Positions 47,188 to 55,014 of a DNA stretch of 64,000 bases are shown piece after piece. Made by a program: the position numbers and the translations under genes. The notes below the pieces were generated by a model. That model was given only the letters and a program-made list of their open reading frames with translations, made no database searches and had not been told where the DNA came from. The DNA is from a virus, in the IMG/VR virus record IMGVR_UViG_3300038427_000657, positions 62,001 to 126,000 of that record; one strand, 5' to 3'. The stretch's first letter is position 1. Each line of letters opens with the position of its first letter.

Positions 47188-47409
47188 TTATAGTCCCTGT
47201 AATTTATCTTTGTATCTTTCATGGGCGTTATCAATCATTGAACCCCAGCAATCGGCCAACGCATCACTGTAAATTTTTAGTATTTCATCTTGTGTGAATT
47301 TATATCCACATTCATCACATTCTTCACTCCAGTCAACCATGTGTTCACCCACATCAACTTCAGCAGTGATTTGTTCATCACATTTTGGACAATGAAAGGA
47401 GTAATACAT
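47188..47409 (-). CDS. small zinc-ribbon protein, 73 aa
   Basis: FHCPKCDEQITAEV and ECDECGYKFTQDEI form a two-knuckle zinc ribbon, followed by a helical tail. Sits between the kinase and the 98-aa gene in the triad operon. Confidence 0.6.
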   Translation of the reverse strand: MYYSFHCPKCDEQITAEVDVGEHMVDWSEECDECGYKFTQDEILKIYSDALADCWGSMIDNAHERYKDKLQGL

Positions 47410-47410
47410 A

Positions 47411-47707
47411 TTATTTCATTTTCTTTCTAGATTTATGAGGTTCATATTTTTTATTTGTTACGTTGATATAATCTTCTTTACTTCGTTGCCAAATATCATC
47501 ACGTCCTTTTACAGCAAAAGACAATGAACCACAACCTGAATTGACAGATTCTATAGTGTCAAATGCAATATATTTTAATTTTCTTGGTAAATAAATTAAA
47601 GCATCATCGTTATCACCAAGACAAATTATTTTAGCATTTAAAATGATTGTTCCATAGGAAAGACAATCAATATCTTCGTTTTTACTTATTCTATATTTAA
47701 TTTTCAT
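47411..47707 (-). CDS. hypothetical protein, 98 aa
   Basis: Not recognised. Beta-rich, with ALIYLPRKLKYIAFDTIESV and a very basic end (KSRKKMK). Overlaps the PP2C stop by ATGA; a possible accessory of the triad. Confidence 0.6.
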   Translation of the reverse strand: MKIKYRISKNEDIDCLSYGTIILNAKIICLGDNDDALIYLPRKLKYIAFDTIESVNSGCGSLSFAVKGRDDIWQRSKEDYINVTNKKYEPHKSRKKMK

Positions 47708-48522
47708 ACAACAATTGCTGCCATTGAAATGTCATCATAATGACTGATTTGGGTTTTAATCCATTGTCTTTTCAAAAATGAAAGTCTTCTCTGAACAAAA
47801 ACACCGGGTGTGGTTTTAAAGTCAATAAAGTAGCGGGCGATAGCTTCCCAAGGAATTGTAGAACCATCAGCAGTGGTAAAACTGTTGACACCATCTGAAC
47901 AAATAGCTATAATATCATTTTCTTCAACCAACCCTTTAAATGTAACAGGTTCAAATGGTTTAACATAAGTTTCATTTTCAATTACGTCACCTGATTGGCT
48001 GTCTGAGGTTTCACCTGTATATATGGAAATATCCAATATTTTTTTGGAACCTAAAACTGTTTTTTCGTATTCCCATAAGCGAAGTTTATCAAGATAGTAG
48101 GAAAGATATGCTGGACAATTACCTTCAAAATTTACGTGGACGAGACGAATATTTGTGGCGGTTTTATGAAAGAAAACTCCATCACCATACATGTGAACTG
48201 TAAATTTCTTATCTTTCACCCATGCAACTAACAAAGTAGAATCCAAAGAATGAGGATGAAGCGGAATTGTGTCACCAATATGTTCAAGATTTCTAATAGT
48301 AACTTTACCAAACAAATCATAATTCATATCACTGCCACCAATTGATAACGTTCGCTTTGCTGACAAAGCTAATGCTCTTGCTCCAAAATCCACGTCAGGA
48401 CTTGAGGAACAACCATCACAGACAATAGCATAAGAACTGTTACTGTCAATCGCATTACTTAAAGCATAATCTTCACAAATTGTATGTCCATGTCCGATGG
48501 AAAAATAGTGGTCGGCGTTCAT
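47704..48522 (-). CDS. PP2C-type serine/threonine phosphatase, 272 aa
   Basis: Metal-dependent phosphatase: CEDYALSN (metal Asp18), VCDGCSS (Asp36, Gly37), AICSDGVNSF and the terminal HYDDISMAAIVV. Removes phosphate from Ser/Thr residues, presumably reversing the kinase encoded downstream. The ATG at 48522 is preferred; the frame extends to a GTG at 48567 but those 15 codons coincide with a perfect hairpin. Confidence 0.86.
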   Translation of the reverse strand: MNADHYFSIGHGHTICEDYALSNAIDSNSSYAIVCDGCSSSPDVDFGARALALSAKRTLSIGGSDMNYDLFGKVTIRNLEHIGDTIPLHPHSLDSTLLVAWVKDKKFTVHMYGDGVFFHKTATNIRLVHVNFEGNCPAYLSYYLDKLRLWEYEKTVLGSKKILDISIYTGETSDSQSGDVIENETYVKPFEPVTFKGLVEENDIIAICSDGVNSFTTADGSTIPWEAIARYFIDFKTTPGVFVQRRLSFLKRQWIKTQISHYDDISMAAIVV

Positions 48523-48538
48523 ATGATTATTAGAAGTG

Positions 48539-48563
48539 GGGAAGGGAATTACATTCCCTTCCC
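48539..48563. promoter_or_regulatory. 10- to 11-bp hairpin ahead of the PP2C gene
   Basis: GGGAAGGGAA / TTCCCTTCCC with a short loop, between the vWA and PP2C genes. The bases after it on the minus strand are not U-rich, so it may be a processing or translational element rather than a terminator. Confidence 0.55.
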
Positions 48564-48590
48564 TCACAGTGATTATGCACTTGATATTTA

Positions 48591-49340
48591 TTAAAACTTA
48601 AAGGAACTAATCGGTTGGCTTGGAGCACCGCTACCCAATGCTGAACTTGTCGAACTGATTGATTGACTGACGAAGGCTGCCAATTTGGCAATTTTTCCGG
48701 GGGTAGCTTTGCCTATCGAAACATATTGTGTTATTCCAGCCTTCGTAACCATATCCTGCAAATAAGCATCAAGGTTGGTATCATCCGTGGTGACACCAAC
48801 AAGGATAAGGGTAATACTTTCAAGATTTTCACTCTTGCGGGCTTCTTCAAGGGATTTCTTAATTTGTGCCGCATCGTAAATGTTACCGCTGTTGTTTTGA
48901 CTATCTGTAACCACCACTATAATGGCGTTGACAAGAAAGTTTTGACTGGTCAATTGTTTTCCATAAGTCGAAGTAGCTTGAATACTTTCATCAACTGCGT
49001 CGAATAGAGCTGTCATACCGCCAATACTCAAAATATTGTCGTAATCATGCTCTTGAATAGAACCCAACAACTTAAAACCGTGAAGTTCTTTCAGGTTGTC
49101 GTTGAATTGGGTAAGTCGAAGCATAAGGTTATCCTTACGCGGGGACTTCTCCATTGCTTTTAAAATTGTCTTGATAGCTTGCTCCAAATTAGCAGCAAAG
49201 CCAGACACGGAACCACTGGCATCTTCAACAATCGTTGCCAAGGTGTATTCAGCCGCCCCAAGTTTGTTAATCTTGGTAGCGCTGAATTTGTAATTAGAAC
49301 CCGCGTTTAGCATTTCTAGGTCTTTATCCATTAAGCTCAT
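48591..49340 (-). CDS. TerY-like vWA-domain protein, 249 aa
   Basis: von Willebrand factor A domain with the metal-binding MIDAS motif DASGS (residues 40-44), GGMTALFDAVDESI (the conserved Thr) and IIVVVTDSQNN (Asp). Single-domain TerY-like vWA proteins cluster with a PP2C phosphatase and a kinase as the TerY-P triad of tellurite/stress-response islands. Here all three are present. GC-richer, with an A/C-rich leader. Confidence 0.83.
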   Translation of the reverse strand: MSLMDKDLEMLNAGSNYKFSATKINKLGAAEYTLATIVEDASGSVSGFAANLEQAIKTILKAMEKSPRKDNLMLRLTQFNDNLKELHGFKLLGSIQEHDYDNILSIGGMTALFDAVDESIQATSTYGKQLTSQNFLVNAIIVVVTDSQNNSGNIYDAAQIKKSLEEARKSENLESITLILVGVTTDDTNLDAYLQDMVTKAGITQYVSIGKATPGKIAKLAAFVSQSISSTSSALGSGAPSQPISSFKF

Positions 49341-49373
49341 AGTTTTATTTTTCTATTTGTTAATTGTTATAGT

Positions 49374-50186
49374 TTACCAATCTTTCGAGGTAGTGAGCTT
49401 CATGCCCTTGTTAGCCATTTCAAGAACGAAGTCTCGTCCAAGTTTTTCAAATCCACCCACATTAGAAGATGTATCTTTCAATAGGGTGAATTTTTTAACA
49501 TTATCCACACCGAATTGTTTGGCTACATCGTAAATTGTGTTAGCAACACAATGACTTAATGCTTCGCCGGTGATAAGAATTTCATCAGCCTCAGTTAAAG
49601 CATCAATCAAATTGGTGTTCAACTTGGTGCTAGGGTCATTATCATCCGGCACGTCAGCTTGAACACCGCTATAGTGTTCTGTGAAAAAGTTGGAACCTTT
49701 GGCAACAAAGTTCACTCTGTCAAAACCATTTTCCCATTCATAGAGAGCCTTTGCAACCGAAGGAACAATACTATGCCCCCAAGTTCCAATTAAACAGTGG
49801 GGTGGCCAAATACACAAAACATATCGTTTGTTTTTGGCAAGTGTTTCAACATAAGTCTGTGCTCTTGCCTGCCACCGTGGATTAAATGTTCTCCATACAC
49901 CGTTTTTTACATCGTCAACAGTAATAACAGTAAACGGATTTGGATGTTCACCTTTGGAATTAACCCAAAAAATAGGGTGAGCAATATGAACCAATTGGTG
50001 AGAATCAAGGGTACAGTGAATTTGCTCAATTCTTTTCCCGTTTTTTGTAATAAATGTGGCTAACCGTTCCATATCGGTATCAGCGCCACCGACAACCAAT
50101 GCCCCCTTTTCCCCACCGGGGCCATTTGGGATGCAGAAATCATTCTGCGGGTCAATCATCAATAGATGGATTTTTCTTGCACTCAT
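49374..50186 (-). CDS. pncA: nicotinamidase-like amidohydrolase, 270 aa
   Basis: Isochorismatase/nicotinamidase fold with the catalytic triad visible: Asp12 in IDPQNDF, Lys163 in VAKGSN and nucleophile Cys213 in GEALSHCVANT. The metal-site Asp61/His63/His67 or His70 lies in TLDSHQLVHIAH and the characteristic WPPHCLIGTWG (127-137). It would deamidate nicotinamide to nicotinic acid, the first step of the Preiss-Handler route. At 270 aa it is longer than the typical 180-210 residues. First gene of the operon containing the vWA-PP2C-kinase triad. Confidence 0.87.
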   Translation of the reverse strand: MSARKIHLLMIDPQNDFCIPNGPGGEKGALVVGGADTDMERLATFITKNGKRIEQIHCTLDSHQLVHIAHPIFWVNSKGEHPNPFTVITVDDVKNGVWRTFNPRWQARAQTYVETLAKNKRYVLCIWPPHCLIGTWGHSIVPSVAKALYEWENGFDRVNFVAKGSNFFTEHYSGVQADVPDDNDPSTKLNTNLIDALTEADEILITGEALSHCVANTIYDVAKQFGVDNVKKFTLLKDTSSNVGGFEKLGRDFVLEMANKGMKLTTSKDW

Positions 50187-50231
50187 AGTTTTATTTTTTC
50201 CTTTTTGTCTGTTTGTTGTTAACTGTGACAG

Positions 50232-50260
50232 ATCATATCAGACTTTTTCTAATCTGTCAA
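50232..50260 (-). promoter_or_regulatory. promoter for the pncA-triad operon
   Basis: -35 TTGACA, 17-bp spacer, extended -10 TGATATGAT. The stop codon TGA of the Nudix gene lies just before the -10 box. Leader of about 40 bases containing AACAACAAACAG and AAGGAA. Confidence 0.75.
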
Positions 50261-50672
50261 ATCGCATCTTTAACTGTCCGATAATTTCTTTTAGACCGGG
50301 CATTAAATCCAATTTCAACGCTTCATCACAAGTCATCAATATCCAATCGCCTGTTTTTTCATTTTCAATTCTCAAGGGAATTTCTGTTTCATTTAATTCA
50401 ATTAAATAAACAAAACAAACGTCTGTAGTTGGGTCATCAAAAATAGCGTCCACGTATTCCAATCTTTTTGTGTCAATTTCAAGACCCGTTTCTTCGGTAA
50501 CTTCTCTGATACCACTCTCTACTGGATTTTCTCCAATCTCCAATTTACCACCTGCAAATTGCCATCTACCAGAAAAATTTATAGTATTTTTTCTTTGTGA
50601 CATATAGATGCAGTTTCTAAAGAGTAAGCCGACTGTCACTGTATGTCTTACTGTATGCCTTGTGTATTTCAT
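50238..50672 (-). CDS. Nudix hydrolase, 144 aa
   Basis: Complete Nudix box GGKLEIGENPVESGIREVTEETGLEI (split: GGKLEIGENPVES and GIREVTEETGLEI), with all catalytic glutamates present, preceded by WQFAGGK. Hydrolyses nucleoside diphosphate-X compounds: NADH, ADP-ribose, NTPs or mRNA caps. Starts one base after the nadM stop, so cotranslation with the NMN adenylyltransferase is likely, pointing to NAD-related substrates. Confidence 0.85.
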   Translation of the reverse strand: MKYTRHTVRHTVTVGLLFRNCIYMSQRKNTINFSGRWQFAGGKLEIGENPVESGIREVTEETGLEIDTKRLEYVDAIFDDPTTDVCFVYLIELNETEIPLRIENEKTGDWILMTCDEALKLDLMPGLKEIIGQLKMRFDRLEKV

Positions 50673-50673
50673 A

Positions 50674-51600
50674 TTAAATTCTATTCAATATTTTATCAAC
50701 GACAAGTCCTTTTAACATTCTAAAAAGGACACGGTGTTCTTCAATGAACATATCTTCTCTTAAAGCTTGTAAAGTCACCCATTCCACTTCAGCAATATCA
50801 TCATCTGCTGTGGGAGTTCCTGAAACATAATCACAAATAAAGAAGATTGTTTTGATTTTATTTCTTTCATTCTCAAAGCGCCAATCTCTTATTCGAGAGC
50901 TTCCAATATATTGAAAGTTATCACATTCCAAATGAGTTTCCTCATTTGTTTCCCTTTTAGCATCATCTTCATAAGATTCTGAATCAGGATGAGCAAAACC
51001 ACCAACAAATCTAAGCAATTTCTGGTTAGATTTACGGCAAAGAAGAACACGAGTATTATCTCTATCAAGAATTGCTATGTCAACCGTAGGGAGAGCACTA
51101 GGCCATTGATTCTCAACAGCCCAAATAACGCCCTCCCGAAATTGTGGAGTAGCCTTTGATTTGATTCCTACATTCTTTCTGATTTCTTTGCCTGAAATAT
51201 ATTTGTTAGGAACCAACTCTTCTGTAGGGTATTTTCCATGATAATGTGGAATAAAACTATCACGGCTTCCATAGAGAACTACTTTTTGATTGGGGCCAAT
51301 TTGTGAGGTAATTATTCTATCTAATTCCTTACTCCAAAGTTCATCGTTTCCAACGTCTTTGATATAAAGAACTTCAACGGTAGGAAACTCCTTTTCTACC
51401 ATTGCTTTACGTGTGGGAAAATCAAGAGGATTATTGTAGGTGCATTTACATGCATCAGCAGCTAGACCAAGAATAACAAACACTCTAGGATGAATGCTTA
51501 AAACTCTTTGAATAAGAGCTTTATGTTCTTCATGAAGTTCTGGAACCTGAAAGCGAGCGACGATTGCGCCTACTTCTGCTGTTTCATTTACTGTTTTCAT
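50674..51600 (-). CDS. nadM: bifunctional NMN adenylyltransferase/Nudix hydrolase, 308 aa
   Basis: NadM-Nudix fusion like those of phage KVP40 and Synechocystis. The N-terminal adenylyltransferase has VARFQVPELHEEHKALI (His23 and His26 in place of HxGH) and the SGKEIRKN end motif (ISGKEIR). The C-terminal Nudix domain (about 172-308) has RETNEETHLE (Arg216, Glu217, Glu220, Glu221) within a slightly atypical box. First half makes NAD+/NaAD from mononucleotide plus ATP; second half cleaves ADP-ribose to AMP and ribose-5-phosphate. The 69-base leader contains a hairpin. Confidence 0.9.
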   Translation of the reverse strand: MKTVNETAEVGAIVARFQVPELHEEHKALIQRVLSIHPRVFVILGLAADACKCTYNNPLDFPTRKAMVEKEFPTVEVLYIKDVGNDELWSKELDRIITSQIGPNQKVVLYGSRDSFIPHYHGKYPTEELVPNKYISGKEIRKNVGIKSKATPQFREGVIWAVENQWPSALPTVDIAILDRDNTRVLLCRKSNQKLLRFVGGFAHPDSESYEDDAKRETNEETHLECDNFQYIGSSRIRDWRFENERNKIKTIFFICDYVSGTPTADDDIAEVEWVTLQALREDMFIEEHRVLFRMLKGLVVDKILNRI

Positions 51601-51632
51601 AAAACGTTATCTAAATCACGTATTTATTTTAA

Positions 51633-51667
51633 TCGGACACCGTATTATATCTTGGTGTTTCATCCGA
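51633..51667 (-). promoter_or_regulatory. structured leader of the nadM mRNA
   Basis: The sequence pairs TCGGA/TCCGA and CACC/GGTG around an AT-rich loop, near the predicted 5' end of the nadM transcript. Could be a regulatory hairpin; no riboswitch class is recognised. Confidence 0.35.
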
Positions 51668-51675
51668 CATTATTA

Positions 51676-51703
51676 ACTATATCACAATCTTTGAAAATGG
51701 CAA
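51676..51703 (-). promoter_or_regulatory. promoter for nadM and the Nudix gene
   Basis: -35 TTGCCA, 16-bp spacer, extended -10 TGATATAGT; leader about 69 bases. Confidence 0.68.
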
Positions 51704-51748
51704 TTTTATTTCACGGTGAATAAATATATAAAGCTTTTCATAACTTAA

Positions 51749-52219
51749 TTAAATGTAATCATATTCATCATCATGTTCAGTTTTCTTTAAACTTATCTCC
51801 AAATCTACTTTAAGTAAAGCTTTGTTTAATTTAAAAAGAATATGTCTAAGACCGGGAACTAAATCTAAAACAACTGCAGCATTCATTTTAAATAATTTCC
51901 AATCCGAACGGTCTGTTACACCATTATTATTGGTAGGAACTTCGTGTTCTTTAAGATGAACAAGATAAACGAAGTAAAATTCATCGGCTGCATCTATGGT
52001 AATTGAACCAATGTAATGAAGCTTACTCCCTGCGATTATTAGCCCTGTTTGGTCTTGTGCAATTCTAATAGAAGCTGTATGCCCATTTTCGCCTTGTTTC
52101 ATTGCACCATTGACAAATTGCCACTTTTTAGGAAAGAGAGGGGTGTCAATTCGTCTGGATAGATAAATGCCTCTGTCTTTGACAAGACCAACTGCTACGC
52201 CGTATGTTGTGGTGCCCAT
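51749..52219 (-). CDS. degenerate Nudix-fold protein, about 156 aa
   Basis: Nudix fold with a damaged catalytic box: GAMKQGENGHTASIRIAQDQTGLI (split: GAMKQGENGHTAS and IRIAQDQTGLI) has Ile and Asp-Gln where the active enzymes have Glu and Glu-Glu. Otherwise it parallels the 144-aa Nudix protein (WQFVNGAMK, DAADEFYFVYLV, DLVPGLRHILFKL). It may be a non-catalytic nucleotide binder. The ATG at 52219 is used because the earlier ATG lies inside the promoter. Confidence 0.75.
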   Translation of the reverse strand: MGTTTYGVAVGLVKDRGIYLSRRIDTPLFPKKWQFVNGAMKQGENGHTASIRIAQDQTGLIIAGSKLHYIGSITIDAADEFYFVYLVHLKEHEVPTNNNGVTDRSDWKLFKMNAAVVLDLVPGLRHILFKLNKALLKVDLEISLKKTEHDDEYDYI

Positions 52220-52238
52220 AATTTTTAATCGCTTAAAA

Positions 52239-52266
52239 AGCATATCACCATTTTATATTTTGTCAA
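52239..52266 (-). promoter_or_regulatory. promoter for the degenerate Nudix gene
   Basis: -35 TTGACA, 16-bp spacer, extended -10 TGATATGCT. Confidence 0.78.
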
Positions 52267-52284
52267 GCGATGAATTAAAATATG

Positions 52285-52312
52285 TTGTCAAGTAACAATT
52301 TTATGAGATAAT
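52285..52312 (+). promoter_or_regulatory. promoter for the dCMP deaminase gene
   Basis: Plus strand: -35 TTGTCA, 16-bp spacer, extended -10 TGAGATAAT; ATG 9 bases later. Divergent from the 52239-52266 promoter. Confidence 0.72.
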
Positions 52313-52321
52313 ATGTTAAAT

Positions 52322-52882
52322 ATGGAATTATCACAAAAATATCTTGATTCAATTGGCCCTGAATTTAAAGATTACATACCGCCATCTTGGGATGTATTAT
52401 TCATGAAAATGGTTTATCTTGCTTCAACAAAAAGCAAAGATACTAAAACAAAAATAGGAGCGGTTATTGTTGGTCCAGACCACGAACCAATTAGTTTCGG
52501 ATTTAATGGATTACCAAGAAAAGTAAATGACCATGTACCTGAAAGATATGAACGACCAAAAAAATATTTGTTTTTTGAACACGCAGAGAGAAATGCAATC
52601 ATTTCTGTAGCTAGAATGGGTGGTTCAAGTTTAAAAGGCTGCATAATGTTCACTCATGGTTTGCCTTGTGCTGATTGTGGAAGAGCAGTAATTCAATCAG
52701 GTATAACAACGGTTGTAACTCACGAACCTTGGGAGTTGATTTTTGCCCATCTTTATGACACATGGAAAGATTCGTGTTATGCAACTTATGAAATGTTTAA
52801 AGAAGCTGGAATAGAAACTAGAACTGTTAAAGAATTTCTTGGTGTTCAAGGATTTATAAATGGAAAAATCATCAATGTATAA
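52322..52882 (+). CDS. deoxycytidylate (dCMP) deaminase, 186 aa
   Basis: Zinc-dependent deaminase: HAE (residues 87-89, EHAERNAI) and PCADC (115-119), with TKIGAVIVGPDHEPISFGFNGLP at the N-terminus, match the phage T4 dCMP deaminase family. It converts dCMP to dUMP to feed thymidylate synthesis. The start is placed at 52322 because the promoter overlaps the ATG at 52313. One of the few plus-strand genes. Confidence 0.88.
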   Translation: MELSQKYLDSIGPEFKDYIPPSWDVLFMKMVYLASTKSKDTKTKIGAVIVGPDHEPISFGFNGLPRKVNDHVPERYERPKKYLFFEHAERNAIISVARMGGSSLKGCIMFTHGLPCADCGRAVIQSGITTVVTHEPWELIFAHLYDTWKDSCYATYEMFKEAGIETRTVKEFLGVQGFINGKIINV

Positions 52883-52886
52883 AAAA

Positions 52887-52915
52887 TTGACAATTTTTAG
52901 ATTTTGGTCAATATA
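52887..52915 (+). promoter_or_regulatory. possible promoter for the Hsp20 gene
   Basis: TTGACA at 52887, then an AT-rich -10 area (AATATA at 52910-52915, 17-bp spacing). The leader to 53000 is about 80 bases. Weaker than the others. Confidence 0.4.
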
Positions 52916-52999
52916 TATGACTGAAAATAGCCTAAGTCTCTTGTGAGAATAGGCACCAAATAATAGATACACAGTATTATTAAATGAAAGGATATAAAT

Positions 53000-53479
53000 A
53001 TGAGTTCATTAGTTCACTACAATCGAAGAAATCCAGCCCTTTACAACATGGATGAATTTCTAACACCATTCTCATCACTCTTCAATGATATTTATAATAG
53101 TCTATCAGACGGCTCTGAATGGCTAAATCTTAAATTATTGGATAAGACTTCTTATCCAAGAGTTGATATTGTTGAGGAAGATGATAAGATTATCATCACT
53201 GCAGAAATACCGGGTCTGACAAAGGACCAAATTTCTGTTGAATTGGTTGATGGTATTCTTCGTATCAAAGGAGAAAAGAGGGAAGAATCGGAAGATAAGT
53301 CAAAGAAATATATCTACCGAGAGTTAAAGCATTCTTCATTCTGTCGTTCTTTTGTTGTCGGGGACCATATTGATAAGGAAACCATAGGTGCATCATTTGA
53401 AAATGGTGTCTTGAAGGTTACTTTGAAGAAGACCGTTCCAACGCCGAAGGTAGAACCAAAGAAAATTGAAGTCAAGTAA
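53000..53479 (+). CDS. Hsp20 small heat-shock protein, 159 aa
   Basis: Alpha-crystallin domain: YPRVDIVEEDDKIIITAEIPG, VELVDGILRIKGEKREE, YIYRELKHSSFCRSF and FENGVLKVTLKK, with a variable N-terminus and a short Lys/Pro tail containing the family's I-x-V-like end (KIEVK). Binds unfolded proteins; also common in cyanophages and other large phages, perhaps for structural-protein assembly. Good ribosome-binding site AAAGGAT before the ATG. Confidence 0.88.
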   Translation: MSSLVHYNRRNPALYNMDEFLTPFSSLFNDIYNSLSDGSEWLNLKLLDKTSYPRVDIVEEDDKIIITAEIPGLTKDQISVELVDGILRIKGEKREESEDKSKKYIYRELKHSSFCRSFVVGDHIDKETIGASFENGVLKVTLKKTVPTPKVEPKKIEVK

Positions 53480-53494
53480 GCGTTTGGAAGAAAT

Positions 53495-53530
53495 AAAAGA
53501 GAGCCAGTTAGAAATGATTGACTCTCTTTT
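53495..53530. terminator. bidirectional terminator between convergent genes
   Basis: Stem AAAAGAGAG / CTCTCTTTT with an 18-base loop; followed by a T-run on the plus strand and an A/T-rich run on the minus. Lies exactly between the Hsp20 and the 489-aa gene. Confidence 0.78.
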
Positions 53531-54999
53531 TATGCGAGTTGTTTGTTTTCAATATATAGTTCCAATTCTCTAGCACTATTCTCTAAAAATAATAATTCTT
53601 CACCCAAAATGTGTTCAAATGTAAATCCGTGAGCACTTACATCTTTTCCATTTATTGAAATTATTTCCGGAACACCCCACTCTTTGAATCTTCTAGCTGC
53701 GTCAGAGGAAAATTTATAATTTTTCAACATAAATTGAATATCCGCTGCAGAAAGGTCTTTCTGTTCGAATGGCACAAATTCATTTTCTTTACTATAAAAA
53801 GATGTAAATACGAAAGGCCTTTTACCGGGGGTAATATTTTTGGATATTAAAGCATTATATAAACGACCAGAATATCTGACTTTCATCCTTATTCCAAACA
53901 ATCCTTCGGTTAAAAGATTTTCTGGCAATCTATTATGTGGAGAACTTAACATTATTACTTTAAAATTTTCTCCATGTTTCATTTGTATTTCTAAAGGTAA
54001 TATTTCATCTTTTACGAGTGCGGTTGCTTCTTCTTTTGTTAAGTTGAAAGACCCTCTTTTTATTATTTTTTCACCTTCTCTTGAGAAAAAGACAAGTGTG
54101 TACGGTTTTACTTTAAAACCTTTCCTTTTTATTAGTGCAGCAGGTAGTATTTCACCATAATATTCAACTGCTAACTTTAGACCACCAAACAAAGCTTCAT
54201 TCAGCGAAAATTCTTCCATAATTTTTTGGGGATGGTGATTTCTCCAATATTCATTTGCCTTTCCTGATATAGCTATTTTAACACCACCTTCTTTCCACCA
54301 TTTATCATATTCAGCTTCACGATAAAATCTAGCATACAAATCAAAATATTCCTTTCTTATCCATTTTGCTAATTGAAGTTTAGCCTCTACAGATGCTTTT
54401 ACTTCTTTGGAGAGGTTGTCCCATATATTTTTTGTAACTCCAAATTTTTCATGGTCTTCTTCCCACCATTCCATAAAATATACTGCTGGTACGGGATGAT
54501 TCGGGTCATTATTTTTTATGTAAATCATCCTATTATTCTGTAAAATCATTACGGTGTATTCTTTATCTGTTTCTGAAGCAATAGGTTTCAGTGAACCATT
54601 TAGATAATTTTTAATGTCTTTTATTCTGTCCATTCTTGATATTGAGTCAGCTTCATTTAATATTTCATTATTCTTTTTTGTGTAAAAAGCTTCACGGATA
54701 GAATCTTTAACAATATGCTTAAAATCTGACGATTTAAATGAGAAGTAATTTTCCTTATATACATTTTTGTGACCTTCTACTTTTATTCCTTTTTCATTTA
54801 ACCAATTTTCAACTGCAATTTTTTCTTCGGGAGAGGGTTTAGTTGACCAAAATACTAATTTGGTTTCACTAACGTAACGCCAACGATTGTAATTCCCTGT
54901 AGGTTTGTGGTAAAATGCTAAAAATGGAGAATTTGGTCTTGATGCTTGAACTATACCATTGCTAACTATACCAACGTAATTTTTCATCTGACTTTTCAT
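53530..54999 (-). CDS. hypothetical protein with internal duplication, 489 aa
   Basis: Not recognised. The C-terminal half has two related units of about 65 residues: LNEALFGGLKLAVEYYGEILPAALI... with YTLVFFSREGEKIIKRG, and LTEGLFGIRMKVRYSGRLYNALI... with FVFTSFYSKENEFVPFE. The duplication reading is mine. Three sites resemble T4-type prohead-protease cuts (LNEA twice, LTEG once), which raises the possibility of a processed virion protein, but no structural genes surround it. Probably expressed from the tRNA promoter. Confidence 0.72.
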   Translation of the reverse strand: MKSQMKNYVGIVSNGIVQASRPNSPFLAFYHKPTGNYNRWRYVSETKLVFWSTKPSPEEKIAVENWLNEKGIKVEGHKNVYKENYFSFKSSDFKHIVKDSIREAFYTKKNNEILNEADSISRMDRIKDIKNYLNGSLKPIASETDKEYTVMILQNNRMIYIKNNDPNHPVPAVYFMEWWEEDHEKFGVTKNIWDNLSKEVKASVEAKLQLAKWIRKEYFDLYARFYREAEYDKWWKEGGVKIAISGKANEYWRNHHPQKIMEEFSLNEALFGGLKLAVEYYGEILPAALIKRKGFKVKPYTLVFFSREGEKIIKRGSFNLTKEEATALVKDEILPLEIQMKHGENFKVIMLSSPHNRLPENLLTEGLFGIRMKVRYSGRLYNALISKNITPGKRPFVFTSFYSKENEFVPFEQKDLSAADIQFMLKNYKFSSDAARRFKEWGVPEIISINGKDVSAHGFTFEHILGEELLFLENSARELELYIENKQLA

Positions 55000-55014
55000 T
55001 GGTAATAAGTATTA

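Noticed and set aside
52913-52999. Small gene between the dCMP deaminase and Hsp20
   Set aside because: No ORF of useful length with a start and ribosome-binding site; best read as the Hsp20 leader.
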